DNA of 64,000 nt from Paragordius varius (Eukaryota; Nematomorpha): assembly GCA_964247055.1 (NCBI GenBank), contig OZ176050.1, positions 682,001 to 746,000 of the forward strand, given 5' to 3'. The notes under the pieces are model-generated. The model searched no databases, was not told where the DNA came from, and worked only from the letters and a program-made list of their open reading frames with translations. The position numbers were made by a program, and so were the translations under genes. Shown here in pieces: positions 26,090 through 39,950 of this stretch (its first letter is position 1; every line of letters starts with the position of its first letter).

Positions 26090-28645
26090 ATGGCTACCTA
26101 AAATCCAAATTTGATCAGGTGATGTCACTATAATTTTTTTTGGGTAGCCCTATGGTAGTTCCATCATCACCCCAAATATTTTCGAGATCGGAGTATAAAT
26201 GTAATTTTTATGAATTTTTTAAATATTAAAAAAATTTATTTTATACGAATTTAAAAATAAAAATGGCTACCTAAAATCCAAATTTGATCAGGTGATGTCA
26301 CCATATTTTTTTTTGGGTAGCCCTATGGTAGTTCCATCATTACCCCAAATATTTTGGGGATCGGACTATAAATGTAATTTTTATGAATTTTTTAAATATT
26401 TAAAAAATTTATTTTATACGATTTTAAAAATAAAAATGGCTACCTAAAATCCAAATTTGATCAGGTGATGCCATAATTTTTTTTGGGTAGCCCTATGGTA
26501 GTTCCATCATCACCCCAAATATTTTCGAGATCGGAGTATAAATGTAATTTTTATGAATTTTTTAAATATTTAAAAAATTTATTTTATACGATTTTAAAAA
26601 TAAAAATGGCTACCTAAAATCCAAATTTGATCAGGTGATGTCACCATAATTTTTTTTGGGTAGCCCTATGGTAGTTCCATCATCACCCCAAATATTTTCG
26701 AGATCGGAGTATAAATGTAATTTTTATGAATTTTTTAAATATTTAAAAAATTTATTTTATACGATTGTAAAAATAAAAATGGCTACCTAAAATCCAAATT
26801 TGATCAGGCGATGTCACCATAATTTTTTTTGGGTAGCCCTATGGTAGTTCCATCATCACCCCAAATATTGTCGAGATCGGAGTATAAATGTAATTTTTTT
26901 GAATTTTTTAAATATTTAAAAAATTTATTTTATACGATTTTAAAAATAAAAATGGCTACCTAAAATCCAAATTTGATCAGGTGATGCCATAATTTTTTTG
27001 GGTAGCCCTATGGTAGTTCCATCATCACCCCAAATATTTTCGAGATCGGAGTATAAATGTAATTTTTATGAATTTTTTAAATATTTAAAAAAATTATTTT
27101 ATACGATTTTAAAAATAAAAATGGCTACCTAAAATCCAAATTTGATCAGGTGATGCCATAATTTTTTTTGGGTAGCCCTATGGTAGTTCCATCATCACCC
27201 CAAATATTTTCGAGATCGGAGTATAAATGTAATTTTTATGAATTTTTTAAATATTTAAAAAATTTATTTTATACGATTTTAAAAATAAAAATGGCTACCT
27301 AAAATCCAAATTTGATCAGGTGATGTCACCATAATTTTTTTTGGGTAGCCCTATGGTAGTTCCATCATCACCCCAAATATTTTCGAGATCGGAGTATAAA
27401 TGTAATTTTTATGAATTTTTTAAATATTTAAAAAATTTATTTTATACGATTGTAAAAATAAAAATGGCTACCTAAAATCCAAATTTGATCAGGCGATGTC
27501 ACCATAATTTTTTTTGGGTAGCCCTATGGTAGTTCCATCATCACCCCAAATATTGTCGAGATCGGAGTATAAATGTAATTTTTTTGAATTTTTTAAATAT
27601 TTAAAAAATTTATTTTATACGATTTTAAAACTAAAAATGGCTACCTAAAATCCAAATTTGATCAGGTGATGTCGCCATAATTTTTTTTGGGTAGCCCTAT
27701 GGTAGTTCCATCATAACCCCAAATATTTTTGAGATCGAACTTTAAATGTAATTTTTATGAATTTTTTAAATATTTAAAAAATTTATTTTATACGATTTTA
27801 AAAATAAAAATGGCTACCTAAAATCCAAATTTGATCAGGTGATGTCACCATAATTTTTTTTGGGTAGCCCTATGGTAGTTCCATCATCACCCCAAATATT
27901 TTCGAGATCGGAGTATAAATGTAATTTTTATGAATTTTTTAAATATTTAAAAAATTTATTTTATACGATTTTAAAAATAAAAATGGCTACCTAAAATCCA
28001 AATTCGATCAGGTGATGTCGCCATAATTTTTTTTGGGTAGCCCTATGGTAGTTCCATCATCACCCCAAATATTTTCGAGATCGGAGTATAAATGTAATTT
28101 TTATGAATTTTTTAAATATTTAAAAAATTTATTTTATACGATTTTAAAAATAAAAATGGCTACCTAAAATCCAAATTTGATCAGGTGATGTCACCATAAT
28201 TTTTTTTGGGTAGCCCTATGGTAGTTCTATCATCACCCCAAATATTTTGGGGATCGGACTATAAATGTAATTTTTATGAATTTTTTAAATATTTAAAAAA
28301 TTTATTTTATACGATTTTAAAACTAAAAATGGCTACCTAAAATCCAAATTTGATCAGGTGATGTCGCCATAATTTTTTTTGGGTAGCCCTATGGTAGTTC
28401 CATCATAACCCCAAATATTTTTGAGATCGAACTTTAAATGTAATTTTTATGAATTTTTTAAATATTTAAAAAATTTATTTTATACGATTTTAAAAATAAA
28501 AATGGCTACCTAAAATCCAAATTTGATCAGGTGATGTCACCATAATTTTTTTTGGGTAGCCCTATGGTAGTTCCATCATCACCCCAAATATTTTCGAGAT
28601 CGGAGTATAAATGTAATTTTTATGAATTTTTTAAATATTTAAAAA

Positions 28646-29400
28646 AATTATTTTATACGATTTTAAAAATAAAAATGGCTACCTAAAATCCAAATTTGAT
28701 CAGGTGATGCCATAATTTTTTTTGGGTAGCCCTATGGTAGTTCCATCATCACCCCAAATATTTTCGAGATCGGAGTATAAATGTAATTTTTATGAATTTT
28801 TTAAATATTTAAAAAATTTATTTTATACGATTTTAAAACTAAAAATGGCTACCTAAAATCCAAATTTGATCAGGTGATGTCACCATAATTTTTTTTGGGT
28901 AGCCCTATGGTAGTTCCATCATCACCCCAAATATTTTCGAGATCGGAGTATAAATGTAATTTTTATGAATTTTTTAAATATTTAAAAAATTTATTTTATA
29001 CGATTGTAAAAATAAAAATGGCTACCTAAAATCCAAATTTGATCAGGTGATGCCATAATTTTTTTTGGGTAGCCCTATGGTAGTTCCATCATCACCCCAA
29101 ATATTGTCGAGATCGGAGTATAAATGTAATTTTTTTGAATTTTTTAAATATTTAAAAAATTTATTTTATACGATTTTAAAACTAAAAATGGCTACCTAAA
29201 ATCCAAATTTGATCAGGTGATGTCGCCATAATTTTTTTTGGGTAGCCCTATGGTAGTTCCATCATAACCCCAAATATTTTTGAGATCGAACTTTAAATGT
29301 AATTTTTATGAATTTTTTAAATATTTAAAAAATTTATTTTATACGATTTTAAAAATAAAAATGGCTACCTAAAATCCAAATTTGATCAGGTGATGTCACC
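28646..29400 (+). repeat. Junction segment between the two large blocks
   Basis: Four to five monomers connect the duplicated blocks. They carry the same variants as the blocks (GGTGATGCCATAA near 28,704 and 29,046, CGATTTTAAAACTAAAA near 28,830 and 29,170, CGATTGTAAAA near 29,003, GATCGAACTTTAAATG near 29,286) but in a different order. The segment looks like a rearranged piece of the block, not foreign DNA. Confidence 0.75.
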
Positions 29401-32400
29401 ATAATTTTTTTTGGGTAGCCCTATGGTAGTTCCATCATCACCCCAAATATTGTCGAGATCGGAGTATAAATGTAATTTTTTTGAATTTTTTAAATATTTA
29501 AAAAATTTATTTTATACGATTTTAAAAATAAAAATGGCTACCTAAAATCCAAATTTGATCAGGTGATGTCACCATAATTTTTTTTGGGTAGCCCTATGGT
29601 AGTTCCATCATCACCCCAAATATTTTCGAGATCGGAGTATAAATGTAATTTTTATGAATTTTTTAAATATTTAAAAAATTTATTTTATACGATTTTAAAA
29701 ATAAAAATGGCTACTCTAAAATCCAAATTTGATCAGGTGATGTCACTATAATTTTTTTTGGGTAGCCCTATGGTAGTTCCATCATCACCCCAAATATTTT
29801 CGAGATCGGAGTATAAATGTAATTTTTATGAATTTTTTAAATATTAAAAAAATTTATTTTATACGATTTTAAAAATAAAAATGGCTACCTAAAATCCAAA
29901 TTTGATCAGGTGATGTCACCATATTTTTTTTTGGGTAGCCCTATGGTAGTTCCATCATCACCCCAAATATTTTGGGGATCGGACTATAAATGTAATTTTT
30001 ATGAATTTTTTAAATATTTAAAAAATTTATTTTATACGATTTTAAAAATAAAAATGGCTACCTAAAATCCAAATTTGATCAGGTGATGCCATAATTTTTT
30101 TTGGGTAGCCCTATGGTAGTTCCATCATCACCCCAAATATTTTCGAGATCGGAGTATAAATGTAATTTTTATGAATTTTTTAAATATTTAAAAAATTTAT
30201 TTTATACGATTTTAAAAATAAAAATGGCTACCTAAAATCCAAATTTGATCAGGTGATGTCACCATAATTTTTTTTGGGTAGCCCTATGGTAGTTCCATCA
30301 TCACCCCAAATATTTTCGAGATCGGAGTATAAATGTAATTTTTATGAATTTTTTAAATATTTAAAAAATTTATTTTATACGATTGTAAAAATAAAAATGG
30401 CTACCTAAAATCCAAATTTGATCAGGCGATGTCACCATAATTTTTTTTGAGCCCTATGGTAGTTCCATCATCACCCCAAATATTGTCGAGATCGGAGTAT
30501 AAATGTAATTTTTTTGAATTTTTTAAATATTTAAAAAATTTATTTTATACGATTTTAAAACTAAAAATGGCTACCTAAAATCCAAATTTGATCAGGTGAT
30601 GTCGCCATAATTTTTTTTGGGTAGCCCTATGGTAGTTCCATCATAACCCCAAATATTTTTGAGATCGGACTTTAAATGTAATTTTTATGAATTTTTTAAA
30701 TATTTAAAAAATTTATTTTATACGATTTTAAAAATAAAAATGGCTACCTAAAATCCAAATTTGATCAGGTGATGTCACAATAATTTTTTTTGGGTAGCCC
30801 TATGGTAGTTCCATCATCACCCCAAATATTTTCGAGATCGGAGTATAAATGTAATTTTTATGAATTTTTTAAATATTTAAAAAATTTATTTTATACGATT
30901 TTAAAAATAAAAATGGCTACCTAAAATCCAAATTCGATCAGGTGATGTCGCCATAATTTTTTTTGGGTAGCCCTATGGTAGTTCCATCATCACCCCAAAT
31001 ATTTTCGAGATCGGAGTATAAATGTAATTTTTATGAATTTTTTAAATATTTAAAAAATTTATTTTATACGATTTTAAAAATAAAAATGGCTACCTAAAAT
31101 ACAAATTTGATCAGGTGATGTCACCATATTTTTTTTTGGGTAGCCCTATGGTAGTTCCATCATCACCCCAAATATTTTGGGGATCGGACTATAAATGTAA
31201 TTTTTATGAATTTTTTAAATATTTAAAAAATTTATTTTATACGATTTTAAAAATAAAAATGGCTACCTAAAATCCAAATTTGATCAGGTGATGCCATAAT
31301 TTTTTTTGGGTAGCCCTATGGTAGTTCCATCATCACCCCAAATATTTTCGAGATCGGAGTATAAATGTAATTTTTATGAATTTTTTAAATATTTAAAAAA
31401 ATTATTTTATACGATTTTAAAAATAAAAATGGCTACCTAAAATCCAAATTTGATCAGGTGATGTCACCATAATTTTTTTTGGGTAGCCCTATGGTAGTTC
31501 CATCATCACCCCAAATATTTTCGAGATCGGAGTATAAATGTAATTTTTATGAATTTTTGAAATATTTAAAAAATTTATTTTATACGATTTTAAAAATAAA
31601 AATGGCTACCTAAAATCCAAATTTGATCAGGTGATGTCACTATAATTTTTTTTGGGTAGCCCTATGGTAGTTCCATCATCACCCCAAATATTTTCGAGAT
31701 CGGAGTATAAATGTAATTTTTATGAATTTTTTAAATATTAAAAAAATTTATTTTATACGAATTTAAAAATAAAAATGGCTACCTAAAATCCAAATTTGAT
31801 CAGGTGATGTCACCATATTTTTTTTTGGGTAGCCCTATGGTAGTTCCATCATTACCCCAAATATTTTGGGGATCGGACTATAAATGTAATTTTTATGAAT
31901 TTTTTAAATATTTAAAAAATTTATTTTATACGATTTTAAAAATAAAAATGGCTACCTAAAATCCAAATTTGATCAGGTGATGCCATAATTTTTTTTGGGT
32001 AGCCCTATGGTAGTTCCATCATCACCCCAAATATTTTCGAGATCGGAGTATAAATGTAATTTTTATGAATTTTTTAAATATTTATAAAATTTATTTTATA
32101 CGATTTTAAAAATAAAAATGGCTACCTAAAATCCAAATTTGATCAGGTGATGTCACCATAATTTTTTTTGGGTAGCCCTATGGTAGTTCCATCATCACCC
32201 CAAATATTTTCGAGATCGGAGTATAAATGTAATTTTTATGAATTTTTTAAATATTTAAAAAATTTATTTTATACGATTGTAAAAATAAAAATGGCTACCT
32301 AAAATCCAAATTTGATCAGGCGATGTCACCATAATTTTTTTTGGGTAGCCCTATGGTAGTTCCATCATCACCCCAAATATTGTCGAGATCGGAGTATAAA

Positions 32401-34157
32401 TGTAATTTTTTTGAATTTTTTAAATATTTAAAAAATTTATTTTATACGATTTTAAAAATAAAAATGGCTACCTAAAATCCAAATTTGATCAGGTGATGCC
32501 ATAATTTTTTTGGGTAGCCCTATGGTAGTTCCATCATCACCCCAAATATTTTCGAGATCGGAGTATAAATGTAATTTTTATGAATTTTTTAAATATTTAA
32601 AAAAATTATTTTATACGATTTTAAAAATAAAAATGGCTACCTAAAATCCAAATTTGATCAGGTGATGCCATAATTTTTTTTGGGTAGCCCTATGGTAGTT
32701 CCATCATCACCCCAAATATTTTCGAGATCGGAGTATAAATGTAATTTTTATGAATTTTTTAAATATTTAAAAAATTTATTTTATACGATTTTAAAAATAA
32801 AAATGGCTACCTAAAATCCAAATTTGATCAGGTGATGTCACCATAATTTTTTTTGGGTAGCCCTATGGTAGTTCCATCATCACCCCAAATATTTTCGAGA
32901 TCGGAGTATAAATGTAATTTTTATGAATTTTTTAAATATTTAAAAAATTTATTTTATACGATTGTAAAAATAAAAATGGCTACCTAAAATCCAAATTTGA
33001 TCAGGCGATGTCACCATAATTTTTTTTGGGTAGCCCTATGGTAGTTCCATCATCACCCCAAATATTGTCGAGATCGGAGTATAAATGTAATTTTTTTGAA
33101 TTTTTTAAATATTTAAAAAATTTATTTTATACGATTTTAAAACTAAAAATGGCTACCTAAAATCCAAATTTGATCAGGTGATGTCGCCATAATTTTTTTT
33201 GGGTAGCCCTATGGTAGTTCCATCATAACCCCAAATATTTTTGAGATCGAACTTTAAATGTAATTTTTATGAATTTTTTAAATATTTAAAAAATTTATTT
33301 TATACGATTTTAAAAATAAAAATGGCTACCTAAAATCCAAATTTGATCAGGTGATGTCACCATAATTTTTTTTGGGTAGCCCTATGGTAGTTCCATCATC
33401 ACCCCAAATATTTTCGAGATCGGAGTATAAATGTAATTTTTATGAATTTTTTAAATATTTAAAAAATTTATTTTATACGATTTTAAAAATAAAAATGGCT
33501 ACCTAAAATCCAAATTCGATCAGGTGATGTCGCCATAATTTTTTTTGGGTAGCCCTATGGTAGTTCCATCATCACCCCAAATATTTTCGAGATCGGAGTA
33601 TAAATGTAATTTTTATGAATTTTTTAAATATTTAAAAAATTTATTTTATACGATTTTAAAAATAAAAATGGCTACCTAAAATCCAAATTTGATCAGGTGA
33701 TGTCACCATAATTTTTTTTGGGTAGCCCTATGGTAGTTCTATCATCACCCCAAATATTTTGGGGATCGGACTATAAATGTAATTTTTATGAATTTTTTAA
33801 ATATTTAAAAAATTTATTTTATACGATTTTAAAACTAAAAATGGCTACCTAAAATCCAAATTTGATCAGGTGATGTCGCCATAATTTTTTTTGGGTAGCC
33901 CTATGGTAGTTCCCTCATAACCCCAAATATTTTTGAGATCGAACTTTAAATGTAATTTTTATGAATTTTTTAAATATTTAAAAAATTTATTTTATACGAT
34001 TTTAAAAATAAAAATGGCTACCTAAAATCCAAATTTGATCAGGTGATGTCACCATAATTTTTTTTGGGTAGCCCTATGGTAGTTCCATCATCACCCCAAA
34101 TATTTTCGAGATCGGAGTATAAATGTAATTTTTATGAATTTTTTAAATATTTAAAAA
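29401..34157 (+). repeat. Large duplicated block, copy 2 (about 4.8 kb)
   Basis: This is the downstream partner of the 5.4 kb block at 23,200. It shares the rare markers in the same order and lacks one 689 bp four-monomer unit. Private differences are few: GAATTTTTGAAATATT near 31,553, TTTATAAAATTT near 32,085 and TTCCCTCATAACCCC near 33,911. Few private changes over 4.8 kb indicate a duplication recent relative to monomer divergence. Confidence 0.92.
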
Positions 34158-34359
34158 ATTTATTTTATACGATTTTAAAAATAAAAATGGCTACCTAAAA
34201 TCCAAATTCGATCAGGTGATGTCGCCATAATTTTTTTTGGGTAGCCCTATGGTAGTTCCATCATCACCCCAAATATTTTCGAGATCGGAGTATAAATGTA
34301 ATTTTTATGAATTTTTTAAATATTTAAAAAATTTATTTTATACGATTTTAAAAATAAAA

Positions 34360-35216
34360 ATGGCTACCTAAAATCCAAATTTGATCAGGTGATGTCACCA
34401 TATTTTTTTTGGGTAGCCCTATGGTAGTTCCATCATCACCCCAAATATTTTCGAGATCATAGTATAAATGTAATTTTTATAAATTTTTTAAATATTTAAA
34501 AAATTTATTTTCGATTTTAAGAATAAAAATGGCTACCTAAAATCCAAATTTGATCAGGTGATGTCGCCATAATTTTTTTTGGGTAGCTCTATAGTAGTTC
34601 CATCATCACCCCAAATATTTTCGAGATCGGAGTATAAATGTAATTTTTATGAATTTTTTAAATATTTAAAAAATTTATTTTATACGATTTTAAAAATAAA
34701 AATGGCTACCTAAAATCCAAATTTGATCAGGTGATGTCACCATATTTTTTTTGGGTAGCCCTATGGTAGTTCCATCATCACCCCAAATATTGTCGAGATC
34801 GGAGTATAAATGTAATTTTTATGAATTTTTTAAATATTTAAAAAATTTATTTTATACGATTTTAAAAATAAAAATGGCTACCTAAAATCCAAATTTGATC
34901 AGGTGATGTCGCCATAATTTTTTTTGGGTAGCCCTATGGTAGTTCCATCATCACCCCAAATATTTTCGAGATCATAGTATAAATGTAATTTTTATGAATT
35001 TTTTAAATATTTAAAAAATTTATTTTCGATTTTAAGAATAAAAATGGCTACCTAAAATCCAAATTTGATCAGGTGATGTCACCATAATTTTTTTTGGGTA
35101 GCCTTATGGTAGTTCCATCATCACCCCAAATATTTTCGAGATCGGAGTATAAATGTAATTTTTATGAATTTTTTAAATATTTAAAAAATTTATTTTATAC
35201 GATTTTAAAAATAAAA
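34360..35216 (+). repeat. 5-monomer HOR, copy 1 (857 bp)
   Basis: Order: GAGATCATAG at 34,455 with TTTATTTTCGATTTTAAG (the ATACG segment is lost), GGTAGCTCTATAGTAG at 34,586, a TTGTCGAG monomer with CACCATATTTTTTTTGGG, a second GAGATCATAG monomer at 34,970, and GGTAGCCTTATGG at 35,101. All of these recur at 857 bp. The unit is shorter than five full monomers because two of its monomers lack a five-base segment. Confidence 0.88.
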
Positions 35217-36070
35217 ATGGCTACCTAAAATCCAAATTTGATCAGGTGATGTCACCATATTTTTTTTGGGTAGCCCTATGGTAGTTCCATCATCACCCCA
35301 AATATTTTCGAGATCATAGTATAAATGTAATTTTTATAAATTTTTTAAATATTTAAAAAATTTATTTTCGATTTTAAGAATAAAAATGGCTACCTAAAAT
35401 CCAAATTTGATCAGGTGATGTCGCCATAATTTTTTTTGGGTAGCTCTATAGTAGTTCCATCATCACCCCAAATATTTTCGAGATCGGAGTATAAATGTAA
35501 TTTTTATGAATTTTTTAAATATTTAAAAAATTTATTTTATACGATTTTAAAAATAAAAATGGCTACCTAAAATCCAAATTTGATCAGGTGATGTCACCAT
35601 ATTTTTTTTGGGTAGCCCTATGGTAGTTCCATCATCACCCCAAATATTGTCGAGATCGGAGTATAAATGTAATTTTTATGAATTTTTTAAATATTTAAAA
35701 AATTTATTTTATACGATTTTAAAAATAAAAATGGCTACCTAAAATCCAAATTTGATCAGGTGATGTCGCCATAATTTTTTTTGGGTAGCCCTATGGTAGT
35801 TCCATCATCACCCCAAATATTTTCGAGATCATAGTATAAATGTAATTTTTATGAATTTTTTAAATATTTAAAAAATTTATTTTCGATTTTAAGAATAAAA
35901 ATGGCTACCTAAAATCCAAATTTGATCAGGTGATGTCACCATAATTTTTTTTGGGTAGCCTTATGGTAGTTCCATCATCACCCCAAATATTTTCGAGATC
36001 GGAGTATAAATGTAATTTTTATGAATTTTTTAAATATTTAAAAAATTTATTTTCGATTTTAAGAATAAAA
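35217..36070 (+). repeat. 5-monomer HOR, copy 2 (854 bp)
   Basis: GAGATCATAG is at 35,312 and 35,827, GGTAGCTCT at 35,443 and GGTAGCCTTATGG at 35,958, each 857 bp after its partner. The last monomer also ends in TTTTCGATTTTAAG, so this copy is slightly shorter and the following exchange joined a different monomer. Confidence 0.87.
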
Positions 36071-37600
36071 ATGGCTACCTAAAATCCAAATTTGATCAGG
36101 TGATGTCGCCATAATTTTTTTTGGGTAGCCCTATGGTAGTTCCATCATCACCCCAAATATTTTCGAGATCGGAGTATAAATGTAATTTTTATGAATTTTT
36201 TAAATATTTAAAAAATTTATTTTATACGATTTTAAAAATAAAAATGGCTACCTAAAATCCAAATTTGATCAGGTGATGTCGCCATAATTTTTTTTGGGTA
36301 GCCCTATGGTAGTTCCATCATCACCCCAAATATTTTCGAGATCATAGTATAAATGTAATTTTTATGAATTTTTTAAATATTTAAAAAATTTATTTTCGAT
36401 TTTAAGAATAAAAATGGCTACCTAAAATCCAAATTTGATCAGGTGATGTCGCCATAATTTTTTTTGGGTAGCCCTATGGTAGTTCCATCATCACCCCAAA
36501 TATTTTCGAGATCGGCTATAAATGTAATTTTTATGAATTTTTTAAATATTTAAAAAATTTATTTTATACGATTTTAAAAATAAAAATGGCTACCTAAAAT
36601 CCAAATTTGATCAGGTGATGTCACCATAATTTTTTTTGGGTAGCCTTATGGTAGTTCCATCATCACCCCAAATATTTTCGAGATCGGAGTATAAATGTAA
36701 TTTTTATGAATTTTTTAAATATTTAAAAAATTTATTTTATACGATTTTAAAAATAAAAATGGCTACCTAAAATCCAAATTTGATCAGGTGATGTCGCCAT
36801 AATTTTTTTTGGGTAGCCCTATGGTAGTTCCATCATCACCCCAAATATTTTCGAGATCATAGTATAAATGTAATTTTTATGAATTTTTTAAATATTTAAA
36901 AAATTTATTTTCGATTTTAAGAATAAAAATGGCTACCTAAAATCCAAATTTGATCAGGTGATGTCACCATAATTTTTTTTGGGTAGCCTTATGGTAGTTC
37001 CATCATCACCCCAAATATTTTCGAGATCGGAGTATAAATGTAATTTTTATGAATTTTTTAAATATTTAAAAAATTTATTTTCGATTTTAAGAATAAAAAT
37101 GGCTACCTAAAATCCAAATTTGATCAGGTGATGTCGCCATAATTTTTTTTGGGTAGCCCTATGGTAGTTCCATCATCACCCCAAATATTTTCGAGATCGG
37201 AGTATAAATGTAATTTTTATGAATTTTTTAAATATTTAAAAAATTTATTTTATACGATTTTAAAAATAAAAATGGCTACCTAAAATCCAAATTTGATCAG
37301 GTGATGTCGCCATAATTTTTTTTGGGTAGCCCTATGGTAGTTCCATCATCACCCCAAATATTTTCGAGATCGGAGTATAAATGTAATTTTTATGAATTTT
37401 TTAAATATTTAAAAAATTTATTTTATACGATTTTAAAAATAAAAATGGCTACCTAAAATCCAAATTTGATCAGGTGATGTCACCATAATTTTTTTTGGGT
37501 AGCCTTATGGTAGTTCCATCATCACCCCAAATATTTTCGAGATCGGAGTATAAATGTAATTTTTATGAATTTTTTAAATATTTAAAAAATTTATTTTATA
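36071..37600 (+). repeat. Tail of the GATCATAG domain, 3- and 6-monomer offsets
   Basis: GAGATCATAG recurs at 36,340 and 36,855 (515 bp), and GGTAGCCTTATGG at 36,643, 36,986 and 37,502. The pair GATCATAG plus GCCTTATGG at 35,827/35,958 matches 36,855/36,986 at 1,028 bp. One monomer near 36,510 has GATCGGCTATAAATG, missing bases before the TATA-like motif. No gene is seen. Confidence 0.78.
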
Positions 37601-39100
37601 CGATTTTAAAAATAAAAATGGCTACCTAAAATCCAAATTTGATCAGGTGATGTCGCCATAATTTTTTTTGGGTAGCCCTATAGTAGTTCCATCATCACCC
37701 CAAATATTTTCGAGATCGGAGTATAAATGTAATTTTTATGAATTTTTTAAATATTTAAAAAATTTATTTTATACGATTTTAAAAATAAAAATGGCTACCT
37801 AAAATCCAAATTTGATCAGGTGATGTCACCATAATTTTTTTTGGGTAGCCCTATGGTAGTTCCATCATCACCCCAAATATTTTCGAGATCGGAGTATAAA
37901 TGTAATTTTTGTGAATTTTTTAAATATTTAAAAAATTTATTTTATACGATTTTAAAAATAAAAATGGCTACCTAAAATCCAAATTTGATCAGGTGATGTC
38001 GCCATAATTTTTTTTGGTGAGCCCTATGGTAGTTCCATCATCACCCCAAATATTGTCGAGATCGGAGTATAAATGTAATTTTTATGAATTTTTTAAATAT
38101 TTAAAAAATTTATTTTATACGATTTTAAAAATAAAAATGGCTACCTAAAATCCAAATTTGATCAGGTGATGTCACCATAATTTTTTTTGGGTAGCCCTAT
38201 GGTAGTTCCATCATCACCCCAAATATTTTCGAGATCGGAGTATAAATGTAATTTTTATGAATTTTTTAAATATTTAAAAAATTTATTTTATACGATTTTA
38301 AAAATAAAAATGGCTACCTAAAATCCAAATTTGATCAGGTGATGTCGCCATAATTTTTTTTGGGTAGCCCTATAGTAGTTCCATCATCACCCCAAATATT
38401 TTCGAGATCGGAGTATAAATGTAATTTTTATGAATTTTTTAAATATTTAAAAAATTTATTTTATACGATTTTAAAAATAAAAATGGCTACCTAAAATCCA
38501 AATTTGATCAGGTGATGTCACCATAATTTTTTTTGGTAGCCCTATGGTAGTTCCATCATCATCCCAAATATTTTCGAGATCGGAGTATAAATGTAATTTT
38601 TATGAATTTTTTAAATATTTAAAAAATTTATTTTATACGATTATTAAAATAAAAATGGCTACCTAAAATCCAAATTTGATCAGGTGATGTCGCCATAATT
38701 TTTTTTGGGTAGCCCCATGGTAGTTTCATCATCACCCTAAATATTTTGGGGATCGGACTATAAATGTAATTTTTATGAATTTTTTAAATATATAAAAAAT
38801 TTATTTTATACGATTTTAAAAATAAAAATGGCTACCTAAAATCCAAATTTGATCAGGTTGTGTCACCATAATTTTTTTTGGGTAGCCCTATGGTAGTTCC
38901 ATCATCACCCCAAATATTGTCGAGATCGGAGTATAAATGTAATTTTTTTGAATTTTTTAAATATTTAAAAAATTTATTTTATACGATTTTAAAAATAAAA
39001 ATGGCTACCTAAAATCCAAATTTGATCAGGTGATGTCGCCATAATTTTTTTTGCGTAGCCCTATGGTAGTTCTATCATCACCCCAAATATTTTGGGGATC
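37601..39100 (+). repeat. Plain satellite segment
   Basis: About nine monomers close to consensus lie here. There is an alternation of TCACC and TCGCC/CTATAGTAG forms at about 345 bp, which suggests a short dimer period. Isolated variants are TTTTTGTGAATT near 37,908, GGTGAGCCC near 38,026, GGTTGTGTCACC near 38,856 and a CGATTATTAAAATAAAA tail near 38,638. Nothing else is present. Confidence 0.75.
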
Positions 39101-39300
39101 GGACTATAAATGTAATTTTTATGAATTTTTTAAATATTTAAAAAAAATTTTTTATACGATTTTAAAAATAAAAATGGCTACCTAAAATCCAAATTTGATC
39201 AGGTGATGTCACCGTATTTTTTTTTTAGCCCTATGGTAGTTCCATCATCACCCCAAATATTGTCGAGATCGGAGTATAAATGTAATTTTTTTGAATTTTT

Positions 39301-39950
39301 TAAAAAAAATTTATTTTATACGATTTTAAAAATAAAAATGGCTACCTAAAATCCAAATTTGATCAGGTGATGTCACCATAATTTTTTTTGGGTAGCCCTA
39401 TGGTAGTTCCATCATCACCCCAAATATTTTCGAGATCGGAGTATAAATGTAATTTTTATGAATTTTTTAAATATTTAAAAAATTGATTTTATACGATTTT
39501 AAAAATAAAAATGGCTACCTAAAATCCAAATTTGATCAGGTGATGTCACCATATTTTTTTTTGGGTAGCCCTATGGTAGTTCCATCATCACCCCAAATAT
39601 TGTCGAGATCGGAGTATAAATGTAATTTTTTTGAATTTTTTAAATATTTAAAAAATTTATTTTATACGATTTTAAAAATAAAAATGGCTACCTAAAATCC
39701 AAATTGGATCAGGTGATGTCGCCATAATTTTTTTTGGGTAGCCCTAGAGTAGTTCCATCATCACCCCAAATATTGTCGAGATCGGAATATAAATGTAATT
39801 TTTATGAATTTTTTAAATATTTAAAAAATTTATTTTATACGATTTTAAAAATAAAAATGGCTACCTAAAATCCAAATTAGATCAGGTGATGTCTCCATAA
39901 TTTTTTTTGGGTAGCCCTATGGTAATTCCATCATCACCCCAAATATTTTG
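39301..39950 (+). repeat. Block duplicated at 2,236 bp, copy 1
   Basis: Markers in order: a monomer that lost the AATATTTA core (TTTTTTAAAAAAAATTTATT at 39,295-39,314), AAATTGATTTTATACG at 39,481, CACCATATTTTTTTTTGGG with TTGTCGAG, AAATTGGATCAGG, CCCTAGAGTAG near 39,743, and AAATTAGATCAGGTGATGTC near 39,876. All recur 2,236 bp downstream. A 213-base frame opened by TTG lies at 39,483-39,695 within this block; I treat it as a by-product of the repeat. Confidence 0.87.

Larger units (their letters stand above)
23200..28645 (+). repeat. Large duplicated block, copy 1 (about 5.4 kb)
   Basis: This block recurs downstream. Matching rare markers at an offset of 6,201 bp are GGCTACTCTAAAATCC (23,506 and 29,707), TTTTTGAGCCCTATGG (24,248 and 30,449) and GTCACAATAA (24,575 and 30,776). 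After an internal 689 bp difference the offset becomes 5,512 bp: CATTACCCC (26,340 and 31,852), CGATTGTAAAA (27,449 and 32,961), GATCGAACTTTAAATG (27,737 and 33,249; 28,429 and 33,941). The left edge is near 23,200, where TCGCC here faces TCACC in the other copy. The right edge is near 28,645, where the A-runs diverge. Confidence 0.92.

Noticed and set aside
34440-37100. GATCATAG monomers as a separate satellite family
   Set aside because: Outside two or three variant sites they match the common consensus base for base, so they are a local subtype of the same family.
39483-39695. 70-codon open frame starting with TTG
   Set aside because: It lies wholly inside the satellite, starts at a non-ATG codon made by one base change, is made of A/T-run codons (Lys, Phe, Asn), and ends at the usual GCTACCTAA stop. 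No domain or conserved neighbour supports it as a gene.
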